Shown here: positions 17,732 through 26,945 of the stretch, piece after piece
Position numbering within the stretch: position 1 is the stretch's first letter
Layout: every line of letters starts with the position of its first letter
NCBI GenBank assembly: GCA_934444765.1
Contig: CAKSDC010000004.1
Location: forward strand, 1-64,000
Length of the DNA: 64,000 nucleotides
Reading direction: 5' to 3'
Source: an uncultured Oscillospiraceae bacterium
GTDB taxonomy: Bacteria > Bacillota > Clostridia > Oscillospirales > Ruminococcaceae
Program-made: the position numbers and the translations under genes
The notes under the pieces: model-generated
Database searches by the model: none
Seen by the model: the letters and a program-made list of their open reading frames with translations, nothing else
What the model was told of the DNA's origin: nothing

Positions 17732-19084
17732 TTATTCAGTGCCACAGACTTCTATAATAGCACGTGCGAACATCTTAGTATTAAGTATTAGACTGTCTAA
17801 ACTTATGTGTTCATCATCGCCATGCATATTGTTTTCATCGTCAGGGAACTCTGCTCCAAAAGCCACTCCGCCGTCTATGTTGTGTACGTACGTACCACCA
17901 CCGATAGCCTTACAATAAGGAGTATTTCCAGTTTCTTGAGCATAGATATTTAATAGCGTCTTTATAAAGTCGCTGTCTTCGTTGGTGTGATGTGGATTTT
18001 CAGCCATTAGGACTTCCAATTCTATACCGTGACTGTGCATAGTATCGTTAGCTACTCTAATGATATCTTCTTTAGTGGTGTTTATAGGGAAGCGTATATC
18101 CACTTTACCACAAATATAGTCATCTTGCATGGATATCATACTCAATACGCAAGTAACCTTACCAGACACTGTATCTTCAGTAAATATGCCTAAGCCTCTA
18201 CCATTGTAGTCACCATGTGGGAACATACTGTTTATAGCGTGTATCACTTTAGAAGTATCATACTTGCTAAGATACTCAAAAAGTCCAGTTATGCCATTGT
18301 TAGCAAGTTCAGGAGTGGAAGCGTGACCAGAAAGTCCTGTATACTTAACCTTATAACCACCGTCTACACTCTCAACGGATACGTTATCACTTTCAGGAAG
18401 TACACTATCAGTAACTATATAGCATTCTGCTGGAACGCCGTTTATTACAGTACCACCATTTAGTCCTTTAACTATAGAACCGTCGTATTTAGCCTTAAAA
18501 GATAGTCTAATCATACCCTTTTCGATATTGATACAAGGATAGCTACCGTCTGGAGTAAATACGTTAGGAGGCATACTCTCACAAGTAGAATAGTACTCTA
18601 AATCGCTTGAACCGTTTTCCTCATCGCAACCGACTATAAATCTAACGTTATTAGCAAGTTTAATACCCATATCTTTAATAGACTTCATAGCATACAGTAC
18701 CGAAACTGCTGGACCTTTATCGTCTATAGTGCCTCTACCGAATATATTTCCGTTGCTTAGTGTAGCTTTAAAAGGTGGATAGTTCCAATTTTTAGCGGTT
18801 ACAGGAACTACGTCTAAATGACAGAGTATTCCCAAAGTATCCTCTTTAGAATTATAACGGATAGTACCCACATAGTTCTGAAAATTCTTAGTAGTAAAGC
18901 CCATATCATCAGCGATACTAAGCATCTTATCTAAGACTTTAGCACAGTCTTCACCGAACGGCATATCTTTTTTACTAACACCTTTAACGCTTGGTATAGA
19001 TACCAACTCATCTAAAGTCTGTAGCATATTATCCCTATAGCCGTCTATAAGACCGTATAGCTTAGAATAGTCAACAGTTTGCAT
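17732..19084 (-). CDS. pepV: M20-family dipeptidase, PepV/Sapep-like
   Basis: A 450-residue zinc peptidase that cleaves dipeptides or short peptides in the cytoplasm. Metal ligands and catalytic residues are in place: CHLDVVP (about 82-88, His and catalytic Asp), GRGTIDDKGP (about 116-125, bridging Asp), GCDEENGSSD (catalytic Glu-Glu pair, about 150), FTPDGSYP (Asp) and the late His in NNMHGDDEHI. The lid domain contains LSGHASTPE. Length fits PepV. GGAGG lies before the ATG. It is the first gene of a three-gene run with its own promoter. Confidence 0.92.
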   Translation of the reverse strand: MQTVDYSKLYGLIDGYRDNMLQTLDELVSIPSVKGVSKKDMPFGEDCAKVLDKMLSIADDMGFTTKNFQNYVGTIRYNSKEDTLGILCHLDVVPVTAKNWNYPPFKATLSNGNIFGRGTIDDKGPAVSVLYAMKSIKDMGIKLANNVRFIVGCDEENGSSDLEYYSTCESMPPNVFTPDGSYPCINIEKGMIRLSFKAKYDGSIVKGLNGGTVINGVPAECYIVTDSVLPESDNVSVESVDGGYKVKYTGLSGHASTPELANNGITGLFEYLSKYDTSKVIHAINSMFPHGDYNGRGLGIFTEDTVSGKVTCVLSMISMQDDYICGKVDIRFPINTTKEDIIRVANDTMHSHGIELEVLMAENPHHTNEDSDFIKTLLNIYAQETGNTPYCKAIGGGTYVHNIDGGVAFGAEFPDDENNMHGDDEHISLDSLILNTKMFARAIIEVCGTE

Positions 19085-19122
19085 ATAAAAATCGCACCTC
19101 CAACGAATTTTAGTATAACATT

Positions 19123-19151
19123 ATTGTATCACAAAGTAAGTATACTTTCAA
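19123..19151 (-). promoter_or_regulatory. Promoter of the pepV operon
   Basis: On the minus strand TTGAAA (plus-strand 19146-19151) and TACAAT (19123-19128) are 17 bases apart, about 40 bases before the pepV start. Confidence 0.7.
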
Positions 19152-19173
19152 GAGTATAGTATAACTTTGTAGA

Positions 19174-19689
19174 CTAATATTCAATACCAAGTCTTGCAAC
19201 TATACCCATATCATAAGGGTGTTTTATCTTTTTCATTTCGGTTATATAGTCTGCACGGTTTAAAAAGTAATCGTCTGGACTCTGCCCAGTAATTACTATT
19301 TCCAACTTTTTAGAGTATTCATCAATAAAGTTTTCAACGGTGTATCTGTCTATCAAGTCGAAGTTGTAAGCATAAGTAATTTCATCTAACACTATCAACC
19401 CGTATTTAGAAGTTTCAGCCATACTGCAACAGTAGTTTAGAGTTTCATTGTGCATAGACAACATTTTCAATCTTTGCTGATGCGTCATACTGTGATAAAA
19501 ACCGAAGTCTTGAGTATTTCTAACTACTTCTATATTAGGTATCAAGTTCAAAGTATTAAGTTCAGCACTTTTAGAACCCTTCATATATTGCGAAAACAAC
19601 ACGTTTCCGCCAGTACCAGCGAACCTGATAGCTAATCCAATAGCACAAGTAGTCTTTCCTTTGCCGTCGCCTGTGTATATATGTAACAT
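19174..19689 (-). CDS. cobO: Cob(I)alamin adenosyltransferase, CobO/BtuR type
   Basis: A 171-residue ATP-dependent enzyme that adds the adenosyl group to reduced corrinoid to make adenosylcobalamin. The P-loop GDGKGKTT is at residues 7-14, and VLDEITYAY (about 99-107) is the second conserved block. ITGQSPDDYFLNRADYITEMKKIKHPYDMGIVARLGIEY closes the protein as in BtuR/CobA. GGAGG lies before the ATG. It is 18 bases downstream of recQ, so the two are likely on one transcript. No other cobalamin synthesis gene is in the window, so salvage is likely its role. Confidence 0.93.
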   Translation of the reverse strand: MLHIYTGDGKGKTTCAIGLAIRFAGTGGNVLFSQYMKGSKSAELNTLNLIPNIEVVRNTQDFGFYHSMTHQQRLKMLSMHNETLNYCCSMAETSKYGLIVLDEITYAYNFDLIDRYTVENFIDEYSKKLEIVITGQSPDDYFLNRADYITEMKKIKHPYDMGIVARLGIEY

Positions 19690-19707
19690 AAGTAGATACG
19701 CCTCCTG

Positions 19708-21519
19708 TTATAAGTTAGTGTTATTACTCTTGTATTCGTTAATAGCCTTTAAGAACTCTCTGCTATACTTTTTGAGTTTAATCTCACCCACACCCGATAC
19801 TTTTATAAATTCATCTTTGTTAGTAGGTAACTTTCTACACATATCCTTTAAGGTAGCGTCAGAGAACACTACGTATGTAGGTATACTTTGAACCGTTGCT
19901 ACATGAGTTCTAACCTCTTGAAGTTTTTTGAATAGTCTTTCGTCTATAGAGTTAGAAACTTCTTTTTTAGATATATTACCCTTATAGACTTTCATATATA
20001 CTTTAGTATCGCCCACCAATACACCTTTAGACTTTTTAGTAAATCTTAATACTGGAAGCCTATCGGTAGTGTAGTCCAAATAGTTATGAAGAACCAATTC
20101 GTTAATGACTTCTCTAATATACTTTTCAGTCTGTTCTTTCATGATGCCATAAGTAGATAGCTTATCAAAGTCATTTTCTAATATGGATTTTTGAGAACTA
20201 CCCTTTAATATCTGACAGATAACGGGTATACTACACCTTTGATGCACCCAATACACACAAGATAGTATCTTTTGACTATCTATAGTAATATCCTTGTCCT
20301 CATAGTTGGATAGACAGTTACCACAGTACATACAAGAACGCTTACTGCTTTCGCCAAAGTAGTTTAGTATGTAGTGTCTTAAACACGAATTGATAGTACA
20401 ATAGAACGTCATATACTTAAGAAGTTCTTTTTCTTTGCGTTTAATCTGTTCAAGTGTTTCAGGTGGAATTTCATCATTTTTGGAGTTATCTATTAAGAAC
20501 CTATTCAAAGATACGTCCGAAGCACTAAATAGCAGAATACAGTCGGCAGGTTCGCCGTCACGACCAGCCCTGCCAGCCTCTTGATAGTAGCTTTCTATAT
20601 TCTTAGGCATATTGTAGTGTACTATATACGATATGTTAGACTTATCTATACCCATACCGAAAGCATTAGTAGCTACCATTATGTTGCACCTATCGTATAT
20701 AAACTCTTCTTGATTTTTAGTCCTTTCTTCCGATTTAAGTCCTGCATGATACTTCAACGCATTGTAACCGTTATCTTGAAGTTCTTCGCATACCTTTTCA
20801 ACGTTCTTGCGAGTACCACAATAGACTATTCCGAACTTATCACGTCTTTTAGCGACTATGTTCAATAAGGCTCCCAGTTTATCTTCAGGGTGTTTAACCT
20901 CAAAGAACAGATTTTTTCTATCAAATCCAGTGGTTATAGTATATGGAGTATTAAGACTTAGTATACGCATTATATCCTGTTTAACCTTTTCGGTAGCAGT
21001 TGCAGTAAAAGAAGATACTATGGGTCGTTTAGGTAGTTGTTGTATAAAGTTAGAAATTTTCAAGTAACTCGGTCTAAAATCGTGTCCCCATTGTGATACA
21101 CAGTGAGCCTCATCTACAGTAACCATGCTTATACTATGAGTATTAGCAAAGTATAAAAATTCAGGATTTTCTAAACGTTCAGGAGCTACATATACTATCT
21201 TAAAGTATCCGTTATTAGCCATATTGATAGCTTTAATGTATTCATAACGGCTCATAGAACTGTTTATATACGTAGCTTTAACGCCTATATCGTTTAAAGC
21301 TATCACTTGGTCTTTCATTAGCGATATCAATGGAGATACTACTATAGTAATGCCGTTCAACATCAAAGCAGGCACTTGATAACATATCGACTTGCCCGCA
21401 CCAGTAGGCATAACGGCAAGAACGTCACGTCCAGAGAGTATACTGTCTATAATCTCTTCTTGACCCTTTCTAAAAGTAGAGTACCCAAAGTATTCTTTTA
21501 GAACTTCATACTTATCCAT
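19708..21519 (-). CDS. recQ: RecQ-family ATP-dependent DNA helicase
   Basis: A 603-residue 3'-5' helicase for repair of stalled or broken replication forks. The DEAD-like motifs are in order: FRKGQEEII (motif 0), PTGAGKSICYQ (motif I, about 39-49), SPLISLMKDQV (Ia), VDEAHCVSQWGHDFRPSY (II with the RecQ aromatic loop, about 135-152), SFTATAT (III), NAFGMGIDKSNI (V) and YYQEAGRAGRDGE (VI). Four zinc cysteines follow (C-LRHYILNYFGE-x-C-MYCGNC, about 380-405), then a winged helix and a C-terminal HRDC domain (about 525-595). Full length. It lies between a U32 gene and cobO. Confidence 0.96.
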   Translation of the reverse strand: MDKYEVLKEYFGYSTFRKGQEEIIDSILSGRDVLAVMPTGAGKSICYQVPALMLNGITIVVSPLISLMKDQVIALNDIGVKATYINSSMSRYEYIKAINMANNGYFKIVYVAPERLENPEFLYFANTHSISMVTVDEAHCVSQWGHDFRPSYLKISNFIQQLPKRPIVSSFTATATEKVKQDIMRILSLNTPYTITTGFDRKNLFFEVKHPEDKLGALLNIVAKRRDKFGIVYCGTRKNVEKVCEELQDNGYNALKYHAGLKSEERTKNQEEFIYDRCNIMVATNAFGMGIDKSNISYIVHYNMPKNIESYYQEAGRAGRDGEPADCILLFSASDVSLNRFLIDNSKNDEIPPETLEQIKRKEKELLKYMTFYCTINSCLRHYILNYFGESSKRSCMYCGNCLSNYEDKDITIDSQKILSCVYWVHQRCSIPVICQILKGSSQKSILENDFDKLSTYGIMKEQTEKYIREVINELVLHNYLDYTTDRLPVLRFTKKSKGVLVGDTKVYMKVYKGNISKKEVSNSIDERLFKKLQEVRTHVATVQSIPTYVVFSDATLKDMCRKLPTNKDEFIKVSGVGEIKLKKYSREFLKAINEYKSNNTNL

Positions 21520-21549
21520 AATACCAAGCCACCTTAAAACGTAAAAATG

Positions 21550-22776
21550 TTAGTCTTTTTTCATTCTAATTATAGAGTTTTTAGGGAATGGAGTATCACA
21601 CTTAAATGAGAACTTCATCATAGCATGATTAGCCATATCCACGCTTTCACCTTTTTCGTTAATGATTTCGTTGATAGTAACGGCTACTGGTTTACTTACA
21701 GGAGCTAATATTTCAACCTCTGCACCTTTCAAGAACTTGTTTCTTTGAGTGCAATATAACGTTCCGTCCTTGTAGTCGTCTACTACTGCCACGACGTCAT
21801 AAGAACGAATATATCCACCGTTTTCGTAATACTGACCAAAGTACTTGCAATCTTTAGGGTGTCCATAGAAAAATCCAGTGCAATACTGACGGTGACTAAC
21901 TTTAAACACTTCATCTTGTAGCCATTGTGGAAGCTGATAGTTATCAGGGTCTTTTTTGTAGATATCCACAGCTTGCCTGTAAGCGTTAGTAATTACCGAA
22001 ACGTAATAACTCGACTTAGCTCTACCTTCTATCTTTAGAGAGTTTACACCCGCTTTGATAACGTCGTCAAGGTGGTTTATCATACACATATCCTTAGCGT
22101 TAAGAATGTATGAACCCTTTTCATCTTCAAATACTGGGTGATACTCATTAGGACGCTTTTCTTCCATAAGATAGTATCCCCACCTACAAGGTTGCGCACA
22201 CTCTCCACGGTTAGCATCACGATTAGTAAAGTATGAAGATAGTAAACATCTACCTGAAAAAGACATACACATTGCACCGTGTACAAAGGCTTCTATATCT
22301 AATTCTTTAGGAGTTTTGGCTCTAATTTCGGCTATTTCGTCTAAAGAGAGTTCTCTTGCAAGGACTACCCTTTTACAACCCATATTATATAGAGCGTTAG
22401 CGGTAACGTAGTTTACTATGCCAGTCTGTGTAGACATATGCACTTCCATATTAGGAGCGTACTGTTTTATTAACGATAACAGACCTAAATCGGCTACTAT
22501 TAAAGCGTCTACCTTACATTCAACGGCTTCTTCAACGAACTGTTGAAAGTCTTTAATTTCATCGTTACGTGGTAGAGTGTTACAAGTAACGTATACTTTA
22601 ACTCCACGACTATGACATAGTTCCATAGCCTTTTTTAGAGTATCCAAGTCAAAATTTTGTGGATTGGCTCTCATGCCAAAGTTTTTTCTACCTAAGTATA
22701 CAGCGTCTGCACCGAAATCGACGGCAGAGCATAAACGTTCCCAATCGCCTACTGGTGATAGTACTTCTAAATTCAT
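21550..22776 (-). CDS. Peptidase U32-family protein, likely tRNA-hydroxylation TrhP type
   Basis: A 408-residue protein of the U32 family, now known to act in tRNA wobble-uridine hydroxylation (TrhP/YegQ) or in rRNA modification (RlhA) rather than proteolysis. The signature AFVHGAMCMSFSGRCLLSS is at about 160-180 and the following cysteines GECAQPCRWGYYL bind an iron-sulfur cluster. SLKIEGRAKSSYYV is the second conserved block. I start at the ATG at 22776 because GGAGG lies 11 bases before it. It follows mltG, the same order as yrrL...yrrN-yrrO in Bacillus subtilis, which supports the TrhP type. Confidence 0.88.
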   Translation of the reverse strand: MNLEVLSPVGDWERLCSAVDFGADAVYLGRKNFGMRANPQNFDLDTLKKAMELCHSRGVKVYVTCNTLPRNDEIKDFQQFVEEAVECKVDALIVADLGLLSLIKQYAPNMEVHMSTQTGIVNYVTANALYNMGCKRVVLARELSLDEIAEIRAKTPKELDIEAFVHGAMCMSFSGRCLLSSYFTNRDANRGECAQPCRWGYYLMEEKRPNEYHPVFEDEKGSYILNAKDMCMINHLDDVIKAGVNSLKIEGRAKSSYYVSVITNAYRQAVDIYKKDPDNYQLPQWLQDEVFKVSHRQYCTGFFYGHPKDCKYFGQYYENGGYIRSYDVVAVVDDYKDGTLYCTQRNKFLKGAEVEILAPVSKPVAVTINEIINEKGESVDMANHAMMKFSFKCDTPFPKNSIIRMKKD

Positions 22777-22804
22777 AATATAAAAAACCTCCAAAATGTA
22801 CTAT

Positions 22805-22839
22805 TACGGCGGATAATAGTATATACTCTATCCGCCGTA
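22805..22839 (-). other. Intergenic hairpin between mltG and the U32 gene
   Basis: TACGGCGGATA (22805-22815) and TATCCGCCGTA (22829-22839) form a perfect 11-bp stem. No T run follows on the minus strand, so it may be a weak terminator or a processing signal within the operon. Confidence 0.55.
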
Positions 22840-22858
22840 GAATATTTTAATAGTCAGT

Positions 22859-24193
22859 CTACTCTTCGTCACTTTGAGTATCTTCTTCGTCAGTTTCGGA
22901 AGTAGATAGTTCAAGATTAGCTTCATGTTCTTCTAAAGTGGTAGCGTAGTATACCTTACCAGTATTAACGTTAGCACAGAAGTAGAAGTATTCGGTATCG
23001 TCTGGATATAGTGTAGCATTAATAGCCTCTAAACCTGGGTTACATATTGCTCCAGGTGGTAGACCAGCAGACTGATACGTATTATATGCGTTCTCGATAG
23101 TTTCGTCGGTAATATCCGCCTTAACGTGAATAACGTCTTCGGCATATATACGGGTTGGGTCGGATTCCAACTTAGGGAACTTATCAGGATTGTTTAAACG
23201 ATTATGGAATACAGAAGATATCTTCTTCATATTTTCGATATCGCCAGCCTCTTTTTGAATGATAGAGGCTAAAGTGATAACTTCGTCTAAGGTCATATTC
23301 ATTTGGTTCATGCGGTCGTAGTATTCCTGAGTGATTTTTCTATCAAAGTTATCAAAAATCTTACGACATACTATTTCAGGGTCTTCATCTTTGTAGAATT
23401 CGTAAGTATCAGGGAATAGATAGCCTTCTAACTTGATGAACTTTAAGGCACTTTCTTCTGGTAGATGTTCCGCAAAAGTATATCCTGATAGATTAAAACC
23501 ACCCTTAAAGTAGTATACAAAGTTACGAGCATCACATACGCCAGCCTCTTCTAAGAGTGTACCAGCGTCATATACGTTAATACCTTCTGGAAGAGTAACC
23601 ATAACAGTTTCTTTGCTTTCTTCTATGTTAGTTTTAAGTTCGTCTATTATGTCGCCGTAGTCCATACTTGGACTAATCTCATGTTCACCTGAAATTAAAG
23701 GTCTACCGTCGTCGTTTACCTTTACGCATAGTTTAAATAGTTCTTTTATTTGAATGATGTTATCATCATATAGTATATCTATAATATCGTCTGTGCTTGC
23801 CCCATCTGGAACTTCCACTATGTAAGTAGTAGAAGACTTACCTACTCCAAGATATTCTTTAGCCATAAATATTATAGATATAGATAGCAACGCAGTAATA
23901 CCCAATATTATAAATATCATAATAAGAGCAAAAGACAACTTTAAACCTTTAATCTTCTTCTTTTTACGTCTTCTCTTAGGTTTAGGTTCATCGTCTTCGT
24001 CATCTTCGTACTCATCATCGTCTTCATCGTCTTCGTCGTAGTCATCATCGTCGTCTACTTCCTGTTCGGACAGGTCTTGAGTATTATAGTATTCGTCATC
24101 ATCCTCATATCCGTCATCGTCTTCGTAGTCGTCGTATAGTTCGTCGTCATCGTCTAAGATTAAATCATCATTCTGTGTATCTTTAGTTCTCAT
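22859..24193 (-). CDS. mltG: Endolytic transglycosylase MltG
   Basis: A 444-residue membrane-anchored enzyme that cuts nascent peptidoglycan strands during wall growth. The cytoplasmic N-terminus (about 1-75) is extremely acidic, with many DDDE runs, then a basic patch PKRRRKKKKIKG and one membrane segment LSFALIMIFIILGITALLSISIIF (about 86-110). A LysM-like part and the YceG catalytic domain follow. The catalytic Glu is in TLASIIQKEAGD (about 308-318), with HNRLN and LESDPTRIYA after it. A second acidic stretch ends the protein. The long acidic head is unusual in length. The start overlaps the 5-FCL gene by 11 bases. Confidence 0.93.
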   Translation of the reverse strand: MRTKDTQNDDLILDDDDELYDDYEDDDGYEDDDEYYNTQDLSEQEVDDDDDYDEDDEDDDEYEDDEDDEPKPKRRRKKKKIKGLKLSFALIMIFIILGITALLSISIIFMAKEYLGVGKSSTTYIVEVPDGASTDDIIDILYDDNIIQIKELFKLCVKVNDDGRPLISGEHEISPSMDYGDIIDELKTNIEESKETVMVTLPEGINVYDAGTLLEEAGVCDARNFVYYFKGGFNLSGYTFAEHLPEESALKFIKLEGYLFPDTYEFYKDEDPEIVCRKIFDNFDRKITQEYYDRMNQMNMTLDEVITLASIIQKEAGDIENMKKISSVFHNRLNNPDKFPKLESDPTRIYAEDVIHVKADITDETIENAYNTYQSAGLPPGAICNPGLEAINATLYPDDTEYFYFCANVNTGKVYYATTLEEHEANLELSTSETDEEDTQSDEE

Positions 24194-24779
24194 TATTGCC
24201 TCCCGTTAAATATATATTATTTTCTGTAAGTACCATATCCACGTGAACGTCGTATTGGTCTTTGGGAATACTATCCGTAATACAGCAGTCGTAACATATT
24301 CCCACGGTATAGACGCTTTGATTATTACCCAAAAATCTATCGTAATAACCGCCACCCCAACCCAAACGATATCCATTAGTATCAAAAGATAGTGCAGGCA
24401 CTATACATATACTGTTAGAATAATCCTGTAGTATTATAGAGTGTGTATCTTGTATAGGTTCAAGAATGTTATAAGCTCCTGTGACTAACCTTTCCATAGT
24501 ATTTAGTCTAAAAAACTTCATAGACCTATCTTCAATGTAGCACTTTGGAACGTATAATGGTAGACCGCTATCTATTAGACGTTTAATGTACCTATTAGTA
24601 TCCACTTCCAAACCAAAAGATACATAACACAGTATAGAACTATACCGTTCTAAGTTTAGAGTATCCACCAAACTATTGAACACTTTTAAGTCTAAACTAT
24701 GCTTTTCTTCTGTAGATAGAGCTTTTCTAACGTTTTTATAGTACTGTCTAAGAGTATCCTTTTGTTCTGTAACGTTCAT
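24183..24779 (-). CDS. 5-formyltetrahydrofolate cyclo-ligase
   Basis: A 198-residue cytoplasmic enzyme that converts 5-formyl-THF to 5,10-methenyl-THF using ATP. The hallmark RLGWGGGYYDRFLGN is at about 138-152, and LDLKVFNSL and EVDTNRYI are typical earlier blocks. Full length. It overlaps the start of mltG and begins nine bases after the DJ-1 gene. It feeds the one-carbon folate pool used by thymidylate synthesis encoded upstream (thyX, tmk). Confidence 0.93.
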   Translation of the reverse strand: MNVTEQKDTLRQYYKNVRKALSTEEKHSLDLKVFNSLVDTLNLERYSSILCYVSFGLEVDTNRYIKRLIDSGLPLYVPKCYIEDRSMKFFRLNTMERLVTGAYNILEPIQDTHSIILQDYSNSICIVPALSFDTNGYRLGWGGGYYDRFLGNNQSVYTVGICYDCCITDSIPKDQYDVHVDMVLTENNIYLTGGNNEN

Positions 24780-24788
24780 AATACTATA

Positions 24789-25340
24789 CTATCTGTTACA
24801 AGGATACATAACCTTATCTAACATACTATCGGAAGCCTGTTTATCTAATAGTAGTTCTACTAACTTAGCACCAAAGTCTAAAGCTACGCCCATGCCTCTG
24901 GAAGTTACAAACTTACCGTCTACAGTTACAGGATTATAGTTTATCTTAGCACCTAACAAATCATTTTCAAAACCTTGATAGCAACAAGCGTTTCTATCTT
25001 TAAGTAATCCTTTATGACCTAATATTATAGGACCTGCACAGATACAAGCAACGTATATATCATTTTCGACGCAATAGTCTATAGTCTTTTGTACGGTTGC
25101 AGACTTTTCTAAGTTTAAAGTACCAGGCATACCACCAGGGCATACTACCATTTGTATATCTTTAGATAGTACTACTTGGTCTTCGGTGATATCCGCCTTA
25201 ATAGTTATATTATGAGAACTTGTAATATATTCTCCACCCACACCTACAGTTACTACTTCTATGCCTGCTCTTTTTAGGCAGTCTATAGGGGTTAAAGCCT
25301 CTACTTCTTCACAACCGTTAGCTAAAAATACATATACCAT
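24789..25340 (-). CDS. DJ-1/PfpI-family protein
   Basis: A 183-residue class I glutamine-amidotransferase-like protein. It starts MVYVFLANGCEEVEALTPID, the standard DJ-1 opening with the conserved Glu. The nucleophile Cys is in ACICAGPIILGHKG (about 98-111), and TVDGKFVTSRGMGVALDFGAKLVELL is the closing block. Members act as deglycases, chaperones or oxidative-stress sensors; which of these applies is not readable. It lies within the housekeeping operon between DUF2156 and 5-FCL. Confidence 0.9.
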   Translation of the reverse strand: MVYVFLANGCEEVEALTPIDCLKRAGIEVVTVGVGGEYITSSHNITIKADITEDQVVLSKDIQMVVCPGGMPGTLNLEKSATVQKTIDYCVENDIYVACICAGPIILGHKGLLKDRNACCYQGFENDLLGAKINYNPVTVDGKFVTSRGMGVALDFGAKLVELLLDKQASDSMLDKVMYPCNR

Positions 25341-25357
25341 AATATTAACATTCCTTT

Positions 25358-26251
25358 CTAAAATATAAATTCTACCAAGTGCTTCTGCACCTGAAATATT
25401 GGACTATATGAGCGTTTAGCCTTACGTAAGTTAGGCAAGCCCAAGTCTTCTTCACGATTAACATACTTAATATCTGGACTATTACAGAATGTATTAACAA
25501 ACTTATAGTTAATTAAAGCGTACATTCCAAGATAGTCTGTATCTGCCTTTTCTATATGAACTACTACCGTATTAGAATTAAGTCTTTCACCGATAGTATA
25601 CGCTACCAACTTACCGTCTACCCTGATAGCTCCACCCATTAAGTCAAGTTCTTTATAGTACTTAAAGAACGTATCTATAGCATACTGTTCCGCTATTGCT
25701 GAATGGTCAGTGTAGCCGTCTTTTTGATTATATAGTTTAGCACTTAATACTATGCAGTCTTCAAAGTCGTCTTCTGATAGTTCCGAAAAAGACCAACTAT
25801 ACAAGTCAGCTTTTTTAAGATGATTTCTTTTACTATGGAACTTTCTCCCCTGTAGAGTGGCTAAGTCTTTAGCAAGATATATATAGTCGCTACTATCGTC
25901 TAAGTACTTAACGGTGTAAGTATTAGAAAAGTGTCTTTGAAATATAGGTAACTGTTCTTTAAGTACCCCGAATATCTTGCAACGCTTACCATTAAGTCTA
26001 CAGTATTCCAATAGTCTATTGATAACTTCTACATAGTCGCCAGTACCAGCAGGAAAAGTAAAGGTATAGTCGTCACCATTAGGCATTAGCACCGTATAGA
26101 AGTCTTTATATCGAGTAATTAAAGCGTCGCTAAGTCTACGCCAAGCCATATTATTAGCAAAGCTATACTCTGCACCCATAAAGTCGGATTTACTTAACAG
26201 ATTGCAAATCCAATCCTTATCGGATATATCTATCTGTTTAAACGTAAGCAT
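25358..26251 (-). CDS. DUF2156 / LPG-synthase C-terminal-like protein
   Basis: A 297-residue soluble protein with a double GNAT-like fold, of the family related to the aminoacyl-transfer half of lysylphosphatidylglycerol synthase. It opens with LTFKQIDISDKDWICNLLSKSDFMGAEYSFANNMAWR. The middle has HSKRNHLKKA (about 155-164), and the end is KYVNREEDLGLPNLRKAKRSYSPIFQVQKH, both typical of this stand-alone family. It lacks the membrane domain of MprF, so it does not flip lipids. Substrate unknown. It lies in a run of genes between tmk and the DJ-1 gene. Confidence 0.82.
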   Translation of the reverse strand: MLTFKQIDISDKDWICNLLSKSDFMGAEYSFANNMAWRRLSDALITRYKDFYTVLMPNGDDYTFTFPAGTGDYVEVINRLLEYCRLNGKRCKIFGVLKEQLPIFQRHFSNTYTVKYLDDSSDYIYLAKDLATLQGRKFHSKRNHLKKADLYSWSFSELSEDDFEDCIVLSAKLYNQKDGYTDHSAIAEQYAIDTFFKYYKELDLMGGAIRVDGKLVAYTIGERLNSNTVVVHIEKADTDYLGMYALINYKFVNTFCNSPDIKYVNREEDLGLPNLRKAKRSYSPIFQVQKHLVEFIF

Positions 26252-26279
26252 ATATTAACACTATCGCTTTCTATAGTCT

Positions 26280-26945
26280 TTATAGTATTGTGTCCTTTAA
26301 TACTTCCAAGATGTCGTTAGATATGTCTTGTATACTGCGTATAGAGTTTCCATCGTTGCAAGGAATAACCTTCCAACCCAACTTTTTAGCGGAGTACATA
26401 GCGGACTTTCTACAGGAACGCAAGTATTCAATATTAGCTTCGTGGATATCCTTTTTAGTATCGTCTCCATGATAGCGAGAGTTTAATAACTGTTGGGATA
26501 ACTCTATAGGCATATCCAAGAATATGGTTAAGTCAGCATTAGGAAGTTCCAACTTGTTGCACTCATAGTCGTATAGCCATTGTATAAAGCCGTCCCATTC
26601 ACTTTCGGGAAGTTTAGTCATTTGATGTATCAAGTTAGAACTAACATATCTACCACATACTATTAAAGTATCGGACTTGTAGTCTTGCTCCCAACCCAAC
26701 TTATAACTTGCGTACCTATCCAAAGCATAGAAAGAAGAAGAAGTATAAGCGTTTACGCCGTCCACAGTAGAGGAAAACTCTCCATTAAGATACTTTCTAA
26801 CGAATACAGAAGTTTCCTTATCATATTCAGGAAAACTTACCATTCTATAGGGAACGTTTTTATCCTTTAGATAGTTACATAGTATTTCCAACTGTGTAGA
26901 CTTTCCGCAACCGTCTAAACCGTCTATAACTATTAACTTACTCAT
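26280..26945 (-). CDS. tmk: Thymidylate kinase (dTMP kinase)
   Basis: A 221-residue kinase making dTDP from dTMP. The P-loop DGLDGCGKSTQ is at about 8-18, and CGRYVSSNLIHQ (about 99-110) is the DRY-like block, with the usual Asp replaced by Gly and the Arg kept. The lid region is SRYHGDDTKKDIHEANIEYL. The first bases overlap the end of thyX by eight, so the two steps of dTTP synthesis are translationally coupled. The form with CGRYVSSN is common in Clostridia. Confidence 0.93.
   Translation of the reverse strand: MSKLIVIDGLDGCGKSTQLEILCNYLKDKNVPYRMVSFPEYDKETSVFVRKYLNGEFSSTVDGVNAYTSSSFYALDRYASYKLGWEQDYKSDTLIVCGRYVSSNLIHQMTKLPESEWDGFIQWLYDYECNKLELPNADLTIFLDMPIELSQQLLNSRYHGDDTKKDIHEANIEYLRSCRKSAMYSAKKLGWKVIPCNDGNSIRSIQDISNDILEVLKDTIL

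Noticed and set aside
22859..24193. Internal low-complexity acidic head of MltG as sequencing or frame error
   Set aside because: The frame is continuous with the membrane and catalytic domains and starts at a coupled ATG; the acidic residues use mixed GAT/GAC/GAA/GAG codons, so it looks real.
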